DNA of 64,000 nucleotides from Clostridiales bacterium (GCA_015056485.1 SVGD01000006.1:1-64000); one strand, 5' to 3'. Counted from the stretch's first letter, positions 1 to 9,203 are shown. Made by a program: numbers and translations. The notes: generated from the letters alone by a model not told the origin.

Positions 1-235
1 ACTTAATTATTTTATTTAATTATTTATTTTAATTATTTATTTTAATTATTTATTTTAATTAATTTATTTAATTAATTTATTTAATTATTTTATTTAATTA
101 TTTTATTTAATTATTTTATTTAATTATTTATTTTAATTATTTTATTTAATTATTTACTTAATTATTTATTTAATTATTTATTTATTTAATTATTTACTTA
201 ATTTTTTATTTTTTTATTATTTTTACTTAATAACT
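1..235. repeat. Low-complexity ATTTA/TTAAT array
   Basis: Almost pure A/T made of irregularly repeated TTTAATTATTTA-type units. On the complementary strand it reads like the array at about 23058-23345. Nothing coding is visible. The rest of the gap to 402 is AT-rich and holds one GC-richer patch (about 330-366) that resembles the dispersed GGGGCGACC-type repeat found elsewhere in the window. Confidence 0.8.
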
Positions 236-402
236 ATTTATATTTAAAATTTAAGTTCTAAAATACAAACTTCAATTACAGTTATATTCTTGAAAATTTT
301 TCCATTTATTTATTATAAAAAAGGTGAACTTCTTTCATTCAGACGGCTATCCGACGGCGCCCCTTAATAAATCAATGAAAAAGTATAACTTTCCTATTAC
401 AC

Positions 403-433
403 AAAAAAAAACAGTTCTTTAAGAACTGTTTTT
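403..433 (-). terminator. Terminator of the tRNA-Ser(GCU) gene
   Basis: Inverted repeat AAAAACAGTTC/GAACTGTTTTT. On the minus strand it is followed by a run of T residues, directly after the CCA end of the tRNA. Confidence 0.85.
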
Positions 434-523
434 GGCGGAGAATGAGGGATTTGAACCCTCGCGGCCCTTACGAACCCTAACAGTTTAGCAAACTGTCCCC
501 TTCAACCACTTGGGTAATTCTCC
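433..523 (-). tRNA. tRNA-Ser(GCU)
   Basis: Read on the minus strand, the acceptor arm GGAGAAT pairs with ATTCTCC, followed by discriminator G and an encoded CCA. The anticodon loop has GCT within CAGTTTGCTAAACTG. A long variable arm (AGGGTTCGTAAGGGCCG region) and a T-arm GGTTCAAAT identify a class II serine tRNA. It decodes AGC/AGU. Length is 91 nt. Confidence 0.95.
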
Positions 524-527
524 ATAT

Positions 528-646
528 TTAATTAATAGTGAAAAGTGAATAATGAAGAGTACAAACTTGCTTTATTCATTTTAATAAAATAATTATTATA
601 CTTTTCATTATTCACTCTTCGTTTTTAACTCTTGCATAAGCAAGTT
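528..646. repeat. Dispersed GTGAAAAGTGAATAATGAAG inverted repeat
   Basis: The gap between the two tRNA-Ser genes is an imperfect inverted repeat. An arm at about 537-560 reads GTGAAAAGTGAATAATGAAG, and its near complement lies at about 600-621. CAAACTTGC (562-570) and GCAAGTTTG (near 640-648) form a second inverted pair. Related TAGTGAATA-type elements occur near 25926 and 42350, also beside RNA genes or terminators. Confidence 0.6.
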
Positions 647-739
647 TGGCGGAGAGGGTGGGATTCGAACCCACGATGGGCTACAAACCCATGCCAATTT
701 TCAAGACTGGTGCATTCAACCGAGCTCTGCCACCTCTCC
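647..739 (-). tRNA. tRNA-Ser(UGA)
   Basis: Minus strand: acceptor GGAGAGG pairs with CCTCTCC, discriminator G and encoded CCA. The anticodon loop is CTTGAAA between CCAGT and ATTGG, giving anticodon TGA. A long variable arm and T-arm GGTTCGAAT are present. Class II serine tRNA of 93 nt reading UCN codons. Confidence 0.95.
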
Positions 740-797
740 GTGTAACGACAATTATTAGTTTAGCATGGATTCTAATAATTGTCAATATTTTATTTAT

Positions 798-1646
798 TTA
801 TTTTTTTACAATCTCTAATATTCTTGACAAATCATCATTTGAACTATATTCAATAATAATTTTTCCAGCTCTTTTTCCTGCATCTATTTTAACCTTTGTT
901 CCAAAAAAATCTCTAAATGTATTTTCAATATCTCTATATACTGCATTATATCTTGTATTTGTTGCTTTCTTTTTTCCTATTCCTGTTTGTTTTTCAACTT
1001 CACGAACACTATCTCCACTTTCAATAATATATTTTGCAGCTTGATATTGTTTTTCAGGATCTTCAATTGAAAGTAAAGCTTTACAATGTCCCTCTGTTAA
1101 ATGTCCTTGTAAAACTAAATCTATAACTCTACTATCTAAATTTAGTACTCTTACAGTATTTGCAATACTACTTCTTCCTATTCCTAGTTTATTTGCTAAT
1201 TGTTGTTGAGTCATTTCATATTTTTCAAGTAATTCCTTCATTGCTTTTGCTTTTTCGATAGGATTTAAATCTTCTCTTTGAATATTTTCAATTAATGAAA
1301 CCTCACTATTTGTTTGCTCATCATATTCTCTGATAATTGCAGGAATTTCCGTTAATCCAGCCTTTTTAGAAGCTCTCCATCTTCTTTCTCCTGCAACAAT
1401 TCTATAATAATTACTTTCTTTTGTAACAATAATTGGCTGTATTACTCCATACTCTTTTATTGAATTTGCTAAATCTTCTATAGCTTCTTCATCAAAAACT
1501 TTTCTAGGTTGATTTCTATTAGGTTCAACCTCAATTATTCTTAGTTTTTGAACACTTTCTCCCTCTTTTATTTTTTCTTCTTCTATGCTTACATTATTTG
1601 ATAACAATGCTCCTAAACCTTTTCCTAGTCCTGTATTTTTTGCCAT
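798..1646 (-). CDS. parB: Chromosome partitioning protein ParB/Spo0J
   Basis: A 282-aa ParB-family protein that binds parS sites, spreads as a CTP-dependent clamp and recruits the segregation machinery at the origin. Visible: the ParB N-terminal nucleotide-binding motif GERRWRA (residues 86-92), the ENIQREDLNPIEKA motif (120-133), and a helix-turn-helix (about 146-168, TQQQLANKLGIGRSSIANT). It lies 12 nt downstream of parA, with TAGGAGGTAG before the ATG, so the two are co-transcribed. Adjacency to parA favours ParB over the paralogue Noc. Confidence 0.95.
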   Translation of the reverse strand: MAKNTGLGKGLGALLSNNVSIEEEKIKEGESVQKLRIIEVEPNRNQPRKVFDEEAIEDLANSIKEYGVIQPIIVTKESNYYRIVAGERRWRASKKAGLTEIPAIIREYDEQTNSEVSLIENIQREDLNPIEKAKAMKELLEKYEMTQQQLANKLGIGRSSIANTVRVLNLDSRVIDLVLQGHLTEGHCKALLSIEDPEKQYQAAKYIIESGDSVREVEKQTGIGKKKATNTRYNAVYRDIENTFRDFFGTKVKIDAGKRAGKIIIEYSSNDDLSRILEIVKK

Positions 1647-1658
1647 TTTGACTACCTC

Positions 1659-2417
1659 CTATTTATTTTTTAATATTTCATTTGTTAATTTTTCATAACA
1701 TCTAGCACCTTTAGATTTTGGTGCATATACTGAAATTGGCATTCCAAAACTTGGAGCCTCACTTAGTTTTACATTTCTCGGAATAATAGTTTTATATACA
1801 TTATTTTTAAAGTAATTTTTAACCTCTGCAATTACTTGATTTGATAAATTTGTTCTTGCATCATTCATAGTTAAAACTACACCTTCTATATATAAATCTT
1901 TATTTAAATTCTTTTTAACTAATTCTACAGTATTCATAAGCTGTCCTACACCTTCTAATGCATAATATTCACATTGTATAGGTATTAATAAAGAATTTGA
2001 TGATGTAAAAGCATTTATAGTTATTAATCCTAAAGATGGTGGACAATCTATTATAATATAATGAAATTTCTCCTTAATATTTTCAATTTTCTCTTTTAAT
2101 TTTTGTTCTCTAGACATCATAGGAACTAATTCAACTTCTGCTCCTGCAAGATTTATATTAGATGGACAAACATATAAATTTTTTATAGGACTTTTTACTA
2201 ATGCATCTTCTATTTCTGTATCATTTATTATTACATCATAAATTGACTTTTCTGTATTTTTATCAACACCTACTCCACTTGTAGCATTACCTTGTGGATC
2301 AGCATCTATTAATAACACTCTTTTACCTTTTTTAGCTAATATAGAGCTTATATTAACTGCGGTTGTAGTCTTTCCGACTCCGCCTTTCTGATTTACTACT
2401 GCTATTACTTTACTCAA
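1659..2417 (-). CDS. parA: Chromosome partitioning ATPase ParA/Soj
   Basis: A 252-aa deviant-Walker ATPase. It forms DNA-bound dimers, works with ParB in origin segregation, and in Bacillus Soj modulates DnaA. Visible: deviant Walker A KGGVGKTT (residues 11-18) with the signature lysine, the switch region LLIDADPQGNAT (about 35-46), and IIIDCPPSLG as the Walker B region. SD AGAGGAGG lies 7 nt before the ATG. A separate TTGACA/TATCAT promoter and an upstream terminator suggest parAB is its own operon. Confidence 0.95.
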   Translation of the reverse strand: MSKVIAVVNQKGGVGKTTTAVNISSILAKKGKRVLLIDADPQGNATSGVGVDKNTEKSIYDVIINDTEIEDALVKSPIKNLYVCPSNINLAGAEVELVPMMSREQKLKEKIENIKEKFHYIIIDCPPSLGLITINAFTSSNSLLIPIQCEYYALEGVGQLMNTVELVKKNLNKDLYIEGVVLTMNDARTNLSNQVIAEVKNYFKNNVYKTIIPRNVKLSEAPSFGMPISVYAPKSKGARCYEKLTNEILKNK

Positions 2418-2453
2418 TTTTATTGCCTCCTCTTATTAAAAATAACAACAATA

Positions 2454-2482
2454 ATGATATAAAAAAATTATATATATGTCAA
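2454..2482 (-). promoter_or_regulatory. Predicted sigma-A promoter of parAB
   Basis: On the minus strand, TTGACA (2477-2482) is followed after 17 nt by TATCAT (2454-2459), about 36 nt upstream of the parA start. It sits just after the terminator hairpin that closes the rpmH-rsmG operon. Confidence 0.65.
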
Positions 2483-2483
2483 T

Positions 2484-2515
2484 AAAAAAGCAAAAAATAT
2501 TAAAATATTTTTTGC
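2484..2515 (-). terminator. Terminator after rsmG
   Basis: A perfect 26-nt palindromic hairpin beginning GCAAAAAATATT, followed on the minus strand by six T. It lies between the end of rsmG and the parA promoter. Confidence 0.8.
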
Positions 2516-2558
2516 CTGGTAGAAAATATTGTCTAACAGAAAACATTACTGTTTCTAA

Positions 2559-2574
2559 GGTTTCACGTGTCAGT
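2559..2574. promoter_or_regulatory. parS-like site
   Basis: The core TTTCACGTG matches nine consecutive positions of the known parS consensus TGTTTCACGTGAAACA. Over 16 bases I count 11 matches, with the right half poorly conserved. Its position between rsmG and parA, close to oriC, is typical for parS. It may be a degenerate site or a half-site. Confidence 0.4.
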
Positions 2575-2586
2575 TTTTTGTGGAAC

Positions 2587-3309
2587 TCAAATTATTGGTG
2601 TTTTTGAGGGTGTTCCAGCTTTCCTTGGATAAATTTTAGATGTTTCTTTTTGTTTATTTACAATAATAATATTTCTATTCATATCTGTATTAGGTAATGT
2701 AATTTCGATATTTTTTTCAATTGTTCCATTCAGAACCTGCAAAGCTTTTTTTGCTACATTTATTTCTTCTTGTCCTCTTATGCTTTTCATACAAATACAT
2801 TTTCCTTTCACTTTTATTAAAGGTATTAAATATTCTAATAAAACATTTAATGGAGCTACAGCTCTTGCTATAGCAATATCAAATTTTTCTCTTGTATCTT
2901 TATTTTTTCCACAATCCTCTGCTCTTGAATGTATAGTATTGATTTCATTTAAATTTAATTCTTTTATAACATTTTCTAAAAAAACAATTCTCTTATTTAA
3001 AGAGTCTAATAATGTTATTTTTAATGTTGGATTTACTATTTTCAAAGGTATTCCAGGAAATCCTGCGCCAGTTCCAACGTCTATAACCTTCATTCCATCT
3101 TCTATATAAGGAATCACTGTTAAAGAATCTACTATATGCTTTATTATAAACTCATTCTCATCTGTTATTGCAGTCAAATTAATTTTTTCATTGCATTCTA
3201 TGACTAATTTCATATAATTAAATAGTTTTTCTTTTTTATCATTATCTAAATTCATTTCTAATTTCAATAATGCTTCATCTAATTTTTTATTAAACTCTTT
3301 TAATTCCAT
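2587..3309 (-). CDS. rsmG: 16S rRNA (guanine-N7) methyltransferase RsmG (GidB)
   Basis: A 240-aa SAM-dependent methyltransferase that modifies G527 of 16S rRNA (E. coli numbering). The SAM motif VIDVGTGAGFPGIPLKI and the N-terminal NLTAITDENEFIIKHIVDSL are diagnostic. An in-frame GTG lies two codons upstream, but it is inside the AAGGAG Shine-Dalgarno sequence. The ATG at 3309 has correct 5-nt spacing and was chosen. It is the last gene of the leftward operon, 11 nt after mnmG. Confidence 0.93.
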   Translation of the reverse strand: MELKEFNKKLDEALLKLEMNLDNDKKEKLFNYMKLVIECNEKINLTAITDENEFIIKHIVDSLTVIPYIEDGMKVIDVGTGAGFPGIPLKIVNPTLKITLLDSLNKRIVFLENVIKELNLNEINTIHSRAEDCGKNKDTREKFDIAIARAVAPLNVLLEYLIPLIKVKGKCICMKSIRGQEEINVAKKALQVLNGTIEKNIEITLPNTDMNRNIIIVNKQKETSKIYPRKAGTPSKTPII

Positions 3310-3320
3310 AAACACTCCTT

Positions 3321-5198
3321 TTATTTTTTCTTGTTATATTGCTCTAAATATATAAGTAACACTGATATATCAGCTGGAGAAACTCCTGAAATTCTAGACG
3401 CTTGTCCAATTGAAATAGGTTTCATTTTATTTAATTTTTGTCTTGCTTCCAAACTAATTCCTTTCATATTTTCATAATCAAAATCATCAGGTAATTTTTT
3501 TTCTTCCAATTTTTTAAATTTTTCTACTTGTGCTAATTGTAATTTTATATATCCCTCATATTTTATTTGAATTTCTACTTGTTCTTTTTCTTGTTTGTTT
3601 AAAACTGTTCTATTTTTATCAATTTCTTCTAATATATCATATGAAAGTTCAGCTCTTTTTAATAAATCATATAATTTTACACCTGTTACTATTTTTGAAG
3701 AATTATTTTTTTCTAAAATTTTATTTACACCTTCTGAAGGTTTTATGTTTGTATTTTTTAGCCTTTCAATTTCTTTTTTTACATTTTCTTTTTTATCTAA
3801 GAATTTTTGATATCTCTCTTCACTAACTAATCCAACATCATATCCTATTTCAGTTAATCTTAAGTCTGCATTATCTTGTCTTAAAAGCAATCTGTATTCA
3901 GCTCTAGAAGTCATCATTCTATAAGGTTCATTTGTTCCTTTCGTAACTATATCATCAATTAAAACTCCTATATATGCATCTGACCTATGTAATATAATAG
4001 GTTCTCTACCTTCAAGTTGTAAACTTGCGTTTATACCTGCTATAATTCCTTGTGCTGCAGCTTCCTCATATCCTGATGTACCATTTATTTGACCAGCTAA
4101 AAACATACCTTTTATATTTTTTAATTCTAATGATAATTTTAATTGTGATGGTTCAATACAATCATATTCAATTGCATATGCAGGTCTTGTAAATTCTACA
4201 TTTTCCATTCCTGGTAAAGTTCTGTACATAGCAATTTGAACATCTTCGGGTAAAGATGAACTCATACCTTGAACATACATTTCTTCAGTATCAAGTCCCA
4301 TTGGTTCTATAAAAATCTGATGTCTAGGTTTATCTGAAAACCTTACAACTTTATCTTCTATAGAAGGACAATATCTTGGTCCTGTACCTTCTATATCTCC
4401 AGCATATAAAGGAGACCTATGTAAATTTTTCCTTATAATTTGATGTGTTTTTTCATTTGTATATGTTAAATAACATGGAACTTGTTCTATTTCTAATTTA
4501 TTATTTTCAAATGAAAAAGGAACTATATCTTTATCTCCTTCTTGTATTTCCATTTTCGAGAAATCTATTGAGTTTTTATTAACTCTTGCAGGTGTTCCAG
4601 TTTTAAATCTTACTAATTCTATATTTAAATTTTTTAAACAGTCAGATAATTTATTTGCTGGAAAAACACCATCTGGTCCACTTTCAAAATTTGTTTCTCC
4701 TATAAATATTTTTCCTTTTAAATAAGTTCCTGTTGCAATAATTACAGACTTCACCTTATACACCGCACCAATATTAGTTTCTACAGCTTTTACCTTTCCA
4801 TCCTCAACAATTATATTAGTAATTTCAGCTTGTTTTAAATATAAATTTGCTTGATTCTCTAAAGTATGTTTCATTTCCTGTTGATATTTCTTTCTATCAG
4901 CTTGTGCTCTTAATGAATATACAGCTGGCCCTTTCGATGTATTTAACATCCTTGATTGAATAAAAGTTTTATCAATATTTTTCGCCATCTCTCCACCTAA
5001 AGCATCAATTTCTCTTACTAAATGTCCTTTTGATGTTCCTCCTATATTAGGATTACAAGGCATATTAGCAATACACTCTAAACTAATTGAAAATAATAAA
5101 GTTTTATGACCTTTTCTAGCTGCTGCTAAAGCTGCTTCACATCCAGCATGTCCTGCTCCTATTACTGCTATATCAAATTCTCCTGCATCATATTTCAT
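3321..5198 (-). CDS. mnmG: tRNA uridine-5-carboxymethylaminomethyl modification enzyme MnmG (GidA)
   Basis: A 625-aa FAD-dependent enzyme that, with MnmE, installs cmnm5 on wobble uridine of tRNAs. Visible: FAD-binding [17 protein letters not shown] near the N-terminus, the [25 protein letters not shown] block with its conserved cysteine, a second family block around [14 protein letters not shown], and the GidA C-terminal helical domain (YEGYIKLQ). Full family length. It is 12 nt downstream of mnmE, with SD GGAGAGG. Confidence 0.96.
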   Translation of the reverse strand: MKYDAGEFDIAVIGAGHAGCEAALAAARKGHKTLLFSISLECIANMPCNPNIGGTSKGHLVREIDALGGEMAKNIDKTFIQSRMLNTSKGPAVYSLRAQADRKKYQQEMKHTLENQANLYLKQAEITNIIVEDGKVKAVETNIGAVYKVKSVIIATGTYLKGKIFIGETNFESGPDGVFPANKLSDCLKNLNIELVRFKTGTPARVNKNSIDFSKMEIQEGDKDIVPFSFENNKLEIEQVPCYLTYTNEKTHQIIRKNLHRSPLYAGDIEGTGPRYCPSIEDKVVRFSDKPRHQIFIEPMGLDTEEMYVQGMSSSLPEDVQIAMYRTLPGMENVEFTRPAYAIEYDCIEPSQLKLSLELKNIKGMFLAGQINGTSGYEEAAAQGIIAGINASLQLEGREPIILHRSDAYIGVLIDDIVTKGTNEPYRMMTSRAEYRLLLRQDNADLRLTEIGYDVGLVSEERYQKFLDKKENVKKEIERLKNTNIKPSEGVNKILEKNNSSKIVTGVKLYDLLKRAELSYDILEEIDKNRTVLNKQEKEQVEIQIKYEGYIKLQLAQVEKFKKLEEKKLPDDFDYENMKGISLEARQKLNKMKPISIGQASRISGVSPADISVLLIYLEQYNKKK

Positions 5199-5210
5199 AT
5201 ATTTCCTCTC

Positions 5211-6587
5211 CTACTTTCCTAAACAGAATTTAGAAAAAATATCTTTTATTATTTCTTCTGAAACGCTTTCTCCTGTTATTTTTCCTATTGATTCTAAAAT
5301 TTCTTTTATATTAATTGCAATTATATCAATTGGTAACCCTTCCTCTATTGCAATTAAAGATTCTTTACAATTTTTTAATGCTTCATTAATTAAATTTTTA
5401 TGTCTTATATTTGTTAAAATAGTCTCATTTCCTACAACTATCTCATTTATATTAAATAATTCTACAATTTTTTTATAAATCTCATCTATTCCCTCTCTTT
5501 TTTTAGCAGATATTTTAATTGTATTCTCATTAATATTTTTTATTTCTTGAGGTATATATTCTTTATTTTTTATTAAATCAGACTTATTCAATATAATTAT
5601 AGACTTTTTATTTCTTATTAATTTTAAAATATCTATATCTTCGTTATTTAATTTCTTAGAGTTATCAAATACCGCTAAAACTAAATCACTTTTATCTATC
5701 ATTTCTCTACTTTTATTTATTCCTATTTGCTCAACTGCATTTTCAGTATCTCTAATTCCTGCTGTATCAATAATTTTAACAGGTATTCCATCAACATTTA
5801 TAAATTCTTCTATTGTATCTCTAGTTGTACCTTCATATTCCGTAACAATTGCGCGTTCTTCCTTTAATAAAGCATTTAATAAAGAAGACTTTCCCGCATT
5901 TGGTTTACCTACAATAGCTATATTAATTCCATCTTTTAATATTTTTCCTTTTTCAAAAGAATTTAATAATTTTTCTAATTTATTTTCTACTAACTTCATT
6001 TTTTCTTTTGCTTTTTCCTGTGAAACTTCTTCGACATCATATTCTGGATAATCAATATTAGCTTCTATATTAGTTAATACTTCTAATATATCATTTTTTA
6101 TTTCATTTAAATTTATTTTTAATTCTCCATTTAATTGATTTATAGCTGAATCTAACTCTCTTTTACCTTTTGCTTCTATTACATTTATTACAGCTTCTGC
6201 CTGAGTTAAATCAATTCTTCCATTTAGAAAAGCTCTTTTCGTAAATTCACCTGGTTCTGCAATTATTGCACCATTTTTTAAACATATTTCTAAAATTTCT
6301 CTTACAACAACCATTCCACCGTGAGAATTAATTTCACACATATCTTCTGTTGTATAACTTTTAGGTGCTCTAAAAAACGAAACTAAAACCTCATCAACTA
6401 TTTTCCCATTTTTCGGATGGATAATTTTTCCATATTTTATAGTATAACCTTTTACATTTTCTATTTTTTCTTCTTTATTTGCTACAAAAATCTTTTCAAT
6501 AATTTTAAAAGTATCTTTTCCGCTTAATCTTATAATCCCTATACCACCAATTCCTGGCGCTGTTGATATTGCTGCAATTGTCGACAT
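5211..6587 (-). CDS. mnmE: tRNA modification GTPase MnmE (TrmE)
   Basis: A 458-aa GTPase partner of MnmG. The N-terminal domain starts with the typical IAAISTAPGIGGIGIIRLSG. The inserted G domain has G1 GKPNAGKSS (about residue 227), G3 DTAGIRDT and G4 NKSD. The C-terminal motif FCLGK retains the catalytic cysteine. A structured leader with competing hairpins separates it from jag. Confidence 0.96.
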   Translation of the reverse strand: MSTIAAISTAPGIGGIGIIRLSGKDTFKIIEKIFVANKEEKIENVKGYTIKYGKIIHPKNGKIVDEVLVSFFRAPKSYTTEDMCEINSHGGMVVVREILEICLKNGAIIAEPGEFTKRAFLNGRIDLTQAEAVINVIEAKGKRELDSAINQLNGELKINLNEIKNDILEVLTNIEANIDYPEYDVEEVSQEKAKEKMKLVENKLEKLLNSFEKGKILKDGINIAIVGKPNAGKSSLLNALLKEERAIVTEYEGTTRDTIEEFINVDGIPVKIIDTAGIRDTENAVEQIGINKSREMIDKSDLVLAVFDNSKKLNNEDIDILKLIRNKKSIIILNKSDLIKNKEYIPQEIKNINENTIKISAKKREGIDEIYKKIVELFNINEIVVGNETILTNIRHKNLINEALKNCKESLIAIEEGLPIDIIAINIKEILESIGKITGESVSEEIIKDIFSKFCLGK

Positions 6588-6602
6588 TTTCCCCTCCTAT
6601 TA

Positions 6603-6653
6603 TTAAAAAAAACATTCCTCTGTATTCATATAAATGAACACAGAGGAATGTTC
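6603..6653 (-). terminator. Hairpin terminator between jag and mnmE
   Basis: On the minus strand, GAACATTCCTCTGTGTTCAT pairs with ATGAATACAGAGGAATGTT and is followed by a run of T. It can end the upstream operon transcript or act as the terminator arm of an mnmE attenuator (see the overlapping leader entry). Confidence 0.85.
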
Positions 6654-6700
6654 TTAGTGCTCATTTCCTCTGCCTAAAAACCTTTCACCTTTCTAGGACA
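6611..6700 (-). promoter_or_regulatory. Possible attenuator leader of mnmE-mnmG
   Basis: The leader RNA first forms a hairpin CCTAGAAA/TTTTTAGG (about 6697-6673). Next comes CAGAGGAA (6672-6665), then TTCCTCTG (about 6648-6641), then CAGAGGAA again (6622-6615) in the terminator's 3' arm. The first and third segments are identical and compete for the middle one, the layout of an antiterminator/terminator switch. No known riboswitch class is recognised. Confidence 0.45.
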
Positions 6701-6715
6701 GTTTTTATTATATTA

Positions 6716-7411
6716 TTATTTTTTTAAAGAAACAACAATTCTTCTATGAGGTTCTTCCCCTTTACTAAATGTTTCTACTTTATTATTTGATTGTAATTTA
6801 GAATGTATTATTTTTCTTTCATATGCTGTCATTGGTTCTAATGCAATTTGTTTTCTAGTTCTAATAACCGTTTTTGCAATTTTTTCTGCTAAATCTTCTA
6901 ATGTTTTTTCTCTTTTTTCTTTATATCCACCAACATCCAACATTACCCTTATTTTTGCTGAACTATTTTTATTTGCAACTGCTGTTAAAATAACTTGTAA
7001 TGCATTAATATTTTCTCCTCTATATCCTATTAAATAATTAATATTTTCACCATTCAAGTCGACAAAAATATTAAATTCTTTAATTTCTACTTTTATTTCA
7101 ATATTATTATCCAATAATTTTTTAAGAAAACCTTCAACTTCTTTAACTGCGTAATTTATTTCTTCTAAATTATTATTTATATTCTTTTTTACTTTATCCT
7201 GAACATTTTTATCTTCTTTATTATTAATATTTTCTTTTAAAGTTAGCTCAACTTTTACAACTCTTGGAGATAATATACTATAAAAACTTCTTTTATTTTC
7301 TTCTTCTAATATTTTAATTTCTACATCATCTTTTTTTGCATTTAATTCTCTTAAACCTTTTTCTATTGCTTCGTTACTTGTTTTTCCTTCAACAATTATA
7401 CTTCTAGACAT
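6716..7411 (-). CDS. jag: RNA-binding protein Jag/KhpB (KH-R3H)
   Basis: A 231-aa RNA-binding protein with Jag_N at residues 1-50 (SIIVEGKTSNEAIEKGL), a charged Lys/Asn-rich linker, a KH domain with GYRGENINALQ, and a C-terminal R3H domain (RKIIHSKLQ). Homologues bind RNA and affect cell elongation; SpoIIIJ-associated in Bacillus. Start chosen at ATG 7411, because AAGGAGGA is 9 nt upstream of it; the ATG at 7417 is too close. The start overlaps the end of yidC, so the two are translationally coupled. Confidence 0.92.
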   Translation of the reverse strand: MSRSIIVEGKTSNEAIEKGLRELNAKKDDVEIKILEEENKRSFYSILSPRVVKVELTLKENINNKEDKNVQDKVKKNINNNLEEINYAVKEVEGFLKKLLDNNIEIKVEIKEFNIFVDLNGENINYLIGYRGENINALQVILTAVANKNSSAKIRVMLDVGGYKEKREKTLEDLAEKIAKTVIRTRKQIALEPMTAYERKIIHSKLQSNNKVETFSKGEEPHRRIVVSLKK

Positions 7412-8426
7412 TTTCATCTTCCTCCTTAGAATTTAGGATTTTATTTAATATTACTCTTTCTATAATCATTAAAATATTATTTACTAACCAATACAAAGCT
7501 AATCCTAAAGGTGCCATCATAGCAATTGTTACAGACATTATAGGCATAAACCAAGACATATTTTTACTCATTTGGTTCATTTGTGCTGTCATATCAACTT
7601 CTTCATCTTTACATTCACTTTCATTTTTTTCAATTATAATTTCTTTTTTTTCATTCTCTTTATTATTTTGTCCTATATTAGTAGTAATTTTCATTGATAT
7701 GAATGTTGAAATTACATACAATAATGGAATTATAAACACTGTTATATTTTCTTTATTTTCCCAAGGAATATTACTTAAATCTAATCCTAATAAATTCATA
7801 TTAATATAAGCTTTTTCAACATCTTCATTATTTATTTTAACTTTTTTAGATTTTTTTTCTTCTGTAACATTTTCTTCTAATTTTTCTTCATCTTTTTCTA
7901 TAATATTTTCTTCTATATCATCATTTTTATTTTCTTTTTTTATTTGAGTTTCATTATTTTTTATTTTAGAAACATATTTAATAACACTTATTTCAGGATA
8001 TGTTTGACTTATTGAATTTTCTCCAACTTCCTGTTTTATATAACTCTTCAAATTATCCATTGTTGATGCATCAATTTTTTTCATATATGTAAGAGGACTT
8101 CTTACTAATGTAAAAATAGCTAATAATAAAAATATTTGAATTATCGAACTCAAACATCCACTAAAAGGACTCATATTTTCATTTTTATATAAATCAATCA
8201 TTTCTTGATTCATCTTTTCAGGATTATTTTTATATTTATCTTGAATTTCTTTAACTTTACCTTGAATTTTTGTTGTTTTTTTCATAGTTTTTTGTTGTTT
8301 TACTGACAAAGGTAATAATATTATTTTTAATAAAATAGAAAATAATATTAAAGCAAATCCATAATTATTAACTATTTCATATATAAAATTTAATACATAA
8401 CCAAATATATTAGAAAAAAAAGACAT
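7404..8426 (-). CDS. yidC: Membrane protein insertase YidC/OxaA (SpoIIIJ type)
   Basis: A 340-aa polytopic insertase that integrates proteins into the cytoplasmic membrane with or without Sec. The first membrane segment is at 15-38 (NYGFALILFSILLKIILLPLSVKQ), followed by the positively charged cytoplasmic loop, QIFLLLAIFTLV, and the C-terminal segments ending ALYWLVNNILMIIER. No lipobox signal is seen. A highly charged Glu/Lys/Asn insertion (about 160-205) sits between the second and third membrane segments, unusually long for the family. Chain follows yidD. Confidence 0.93.
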   Translation of the reverse strand: MSFFSNIFGYVLNFIYEIVNNYGFALILFSILLKIILLPLSVKQQKTMKKTTKIQGKVKEIQDKYKNNPEKMNQEMIDLYKNENMSPFSGCLSSIIQIFLLLAIFTLVRSPLTYMKKIDASTMDNLKSYIKQEVGENSISQTYPEISVIKYVSKIKNNETQIKKENKNDDIEENIIEKDEEKLEENVTEEKKSKKVKINNEDVEKAYINMNLLGLDLSNIPWENKENITVFIIPLLYVISTFISMKITTNIGQNNKENEKKEIIIEKNESECKDEEVDMTAQMNQMSKNMSWFMPIMSVTIAMMAPLGLALYWLVNNILMIIERVILNKILNSKEEDENV

Positions 8427-8438
8427 TTTTTCCTCCTT

Positions 8439-8657
8439 TTACCTTAGTGGATCATATCCCCCTTTTGAAAAAGGGTTACACCTTAGAATTCTTTTTAAAC
8501 TTAAAACAATTCCTTTTAAAGCACCATATTTTTCTATAGCTTGTCTTGAATATTCTGAACAACTAGGTTCAAATTTACACTTTATACCTTTAGATTCAAA
8601 AAAAAGAGAAATATTCTTTTGATACCATTTTATAATTGATATAAAAATTTTTTTCAT
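8439..8657 (-). CDS. yidD: Membrane protein insertion efficiency factor YidD
   Basis: A 72-aa small protein with the family signature CKFEPSCSEYSRQAIEKYGALKG and RCNPFSKGGYDP. It is membrane-associated and assists YidC-dependent insertion. SD AAGGGGAA precedes the ATG. It lies between rnpA and yidC, as in most bacteria. Confidence 0.95.
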   Translation of the reverse strand: MKKIFISIIKWYQKNISLFFESKGIKCKFEPSCSEYSRQAIEKYGALKGIVLSLKRILRCNPFSKGGYDPLR

Positions 8658-8676
8658 ATATTCCCCTTATCTTTTT

Positions 8677-9015
8677 TTATATTATATATGCTTTTTTGTA
8701 TATTTTTTCAAAATCATTTTTTATTTTATTAAAACTTAATTTATCAAAATCAGCATTTTTTTTCCAAAGTATAACAAAGCTATAACCTGTTTTCATTTCA
8801 TTTTCAAGCAATCGATAATTTTCTCTTATAATTCTTTTTATTTTATTACGCTTTACACTGTTTCCAGCTTTTTTGCTAATTGCTAACCCAAGTAAATTAA
8901 TTGATAAGTTATTTTTTAAAACAACTATATCAATTAATCCTCCAGCATAATATTTACCTTTAGTTAAAACACTTTTAAATTCATAATTTTTTTTTAGCAT
9001 TTTTGTTTTTTTCAA
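8677..9015 (-). CDS. rnpA: Ribonuclease P protein component
   Basis: A 112-aa basic protein subunit of RNase P, which trims tRNA 5' ends. The family motif KKAGNSVKRNKIKRIIRENYR is present at about 64-84. The start is a TTG, supported by the standard N-terminal MKKTKMLKKNYEF; the next ATG would remove conserved residues. The RNase P RNA gene was not found in this window. Confidence 0.93.
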   Translation of the reverse strand: MKKTKMLKKNYEFKSVLTKGKYYAGGLIDIVVLKNNLSINLLGLAISKKAGNSVKRNKIKRIIRENYRLLENEMKTGYSFVILWKKNADFDKLSFNKIKNDFEKIYKKAYII

Positions 9016-9031
9016 ATTTCATCACTCATTT

Positions 9032-9166
9032 TTAAGCTGTTAATTTTTTTCTTCCTTTTTGTCTTCTAGCTTTTAAAACTTTTCTACCAGCTCTTGTTGC
9101 CATTCTTTTCATAAATCCATGTTCTTTTTTTTCTTGTCTATTTTTTGGTTGAAATGTTCTTTTCAT
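9032..9166 (-). CDS. rpmH: Ribosomal protein bL34
   Basis: A 44-aa Arg/Lys-rich protein of the large subunit, beginning [11 protein letters not shown] and containing [16 protein letters not shown], near-universal for L34. SD TAGGAGGT lies 8 nt before the ATG. First gene of the leftward operon. Confidence 0.97.
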   Translation of the reverse strand: MKRTFQPKNRQEKKEHGFMKRMATRAGRKVLKARRQKGRKKLTA

Positions 9167-9203
9167 TACATGTACCTCCTAATTAAAATTCATAAGCTTT
9201 CAA

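Noticed and set aside
1-240. Possible CRISPR or tandem repeat array
   Set aside because: Units are irregular A/T words without spacers or fixed length.
646-1044. 132-codon plus-strand frame
   Set aside because: It runs through tRNA-Ser(UGA) and antisense to parB; no ribosome-binding site.
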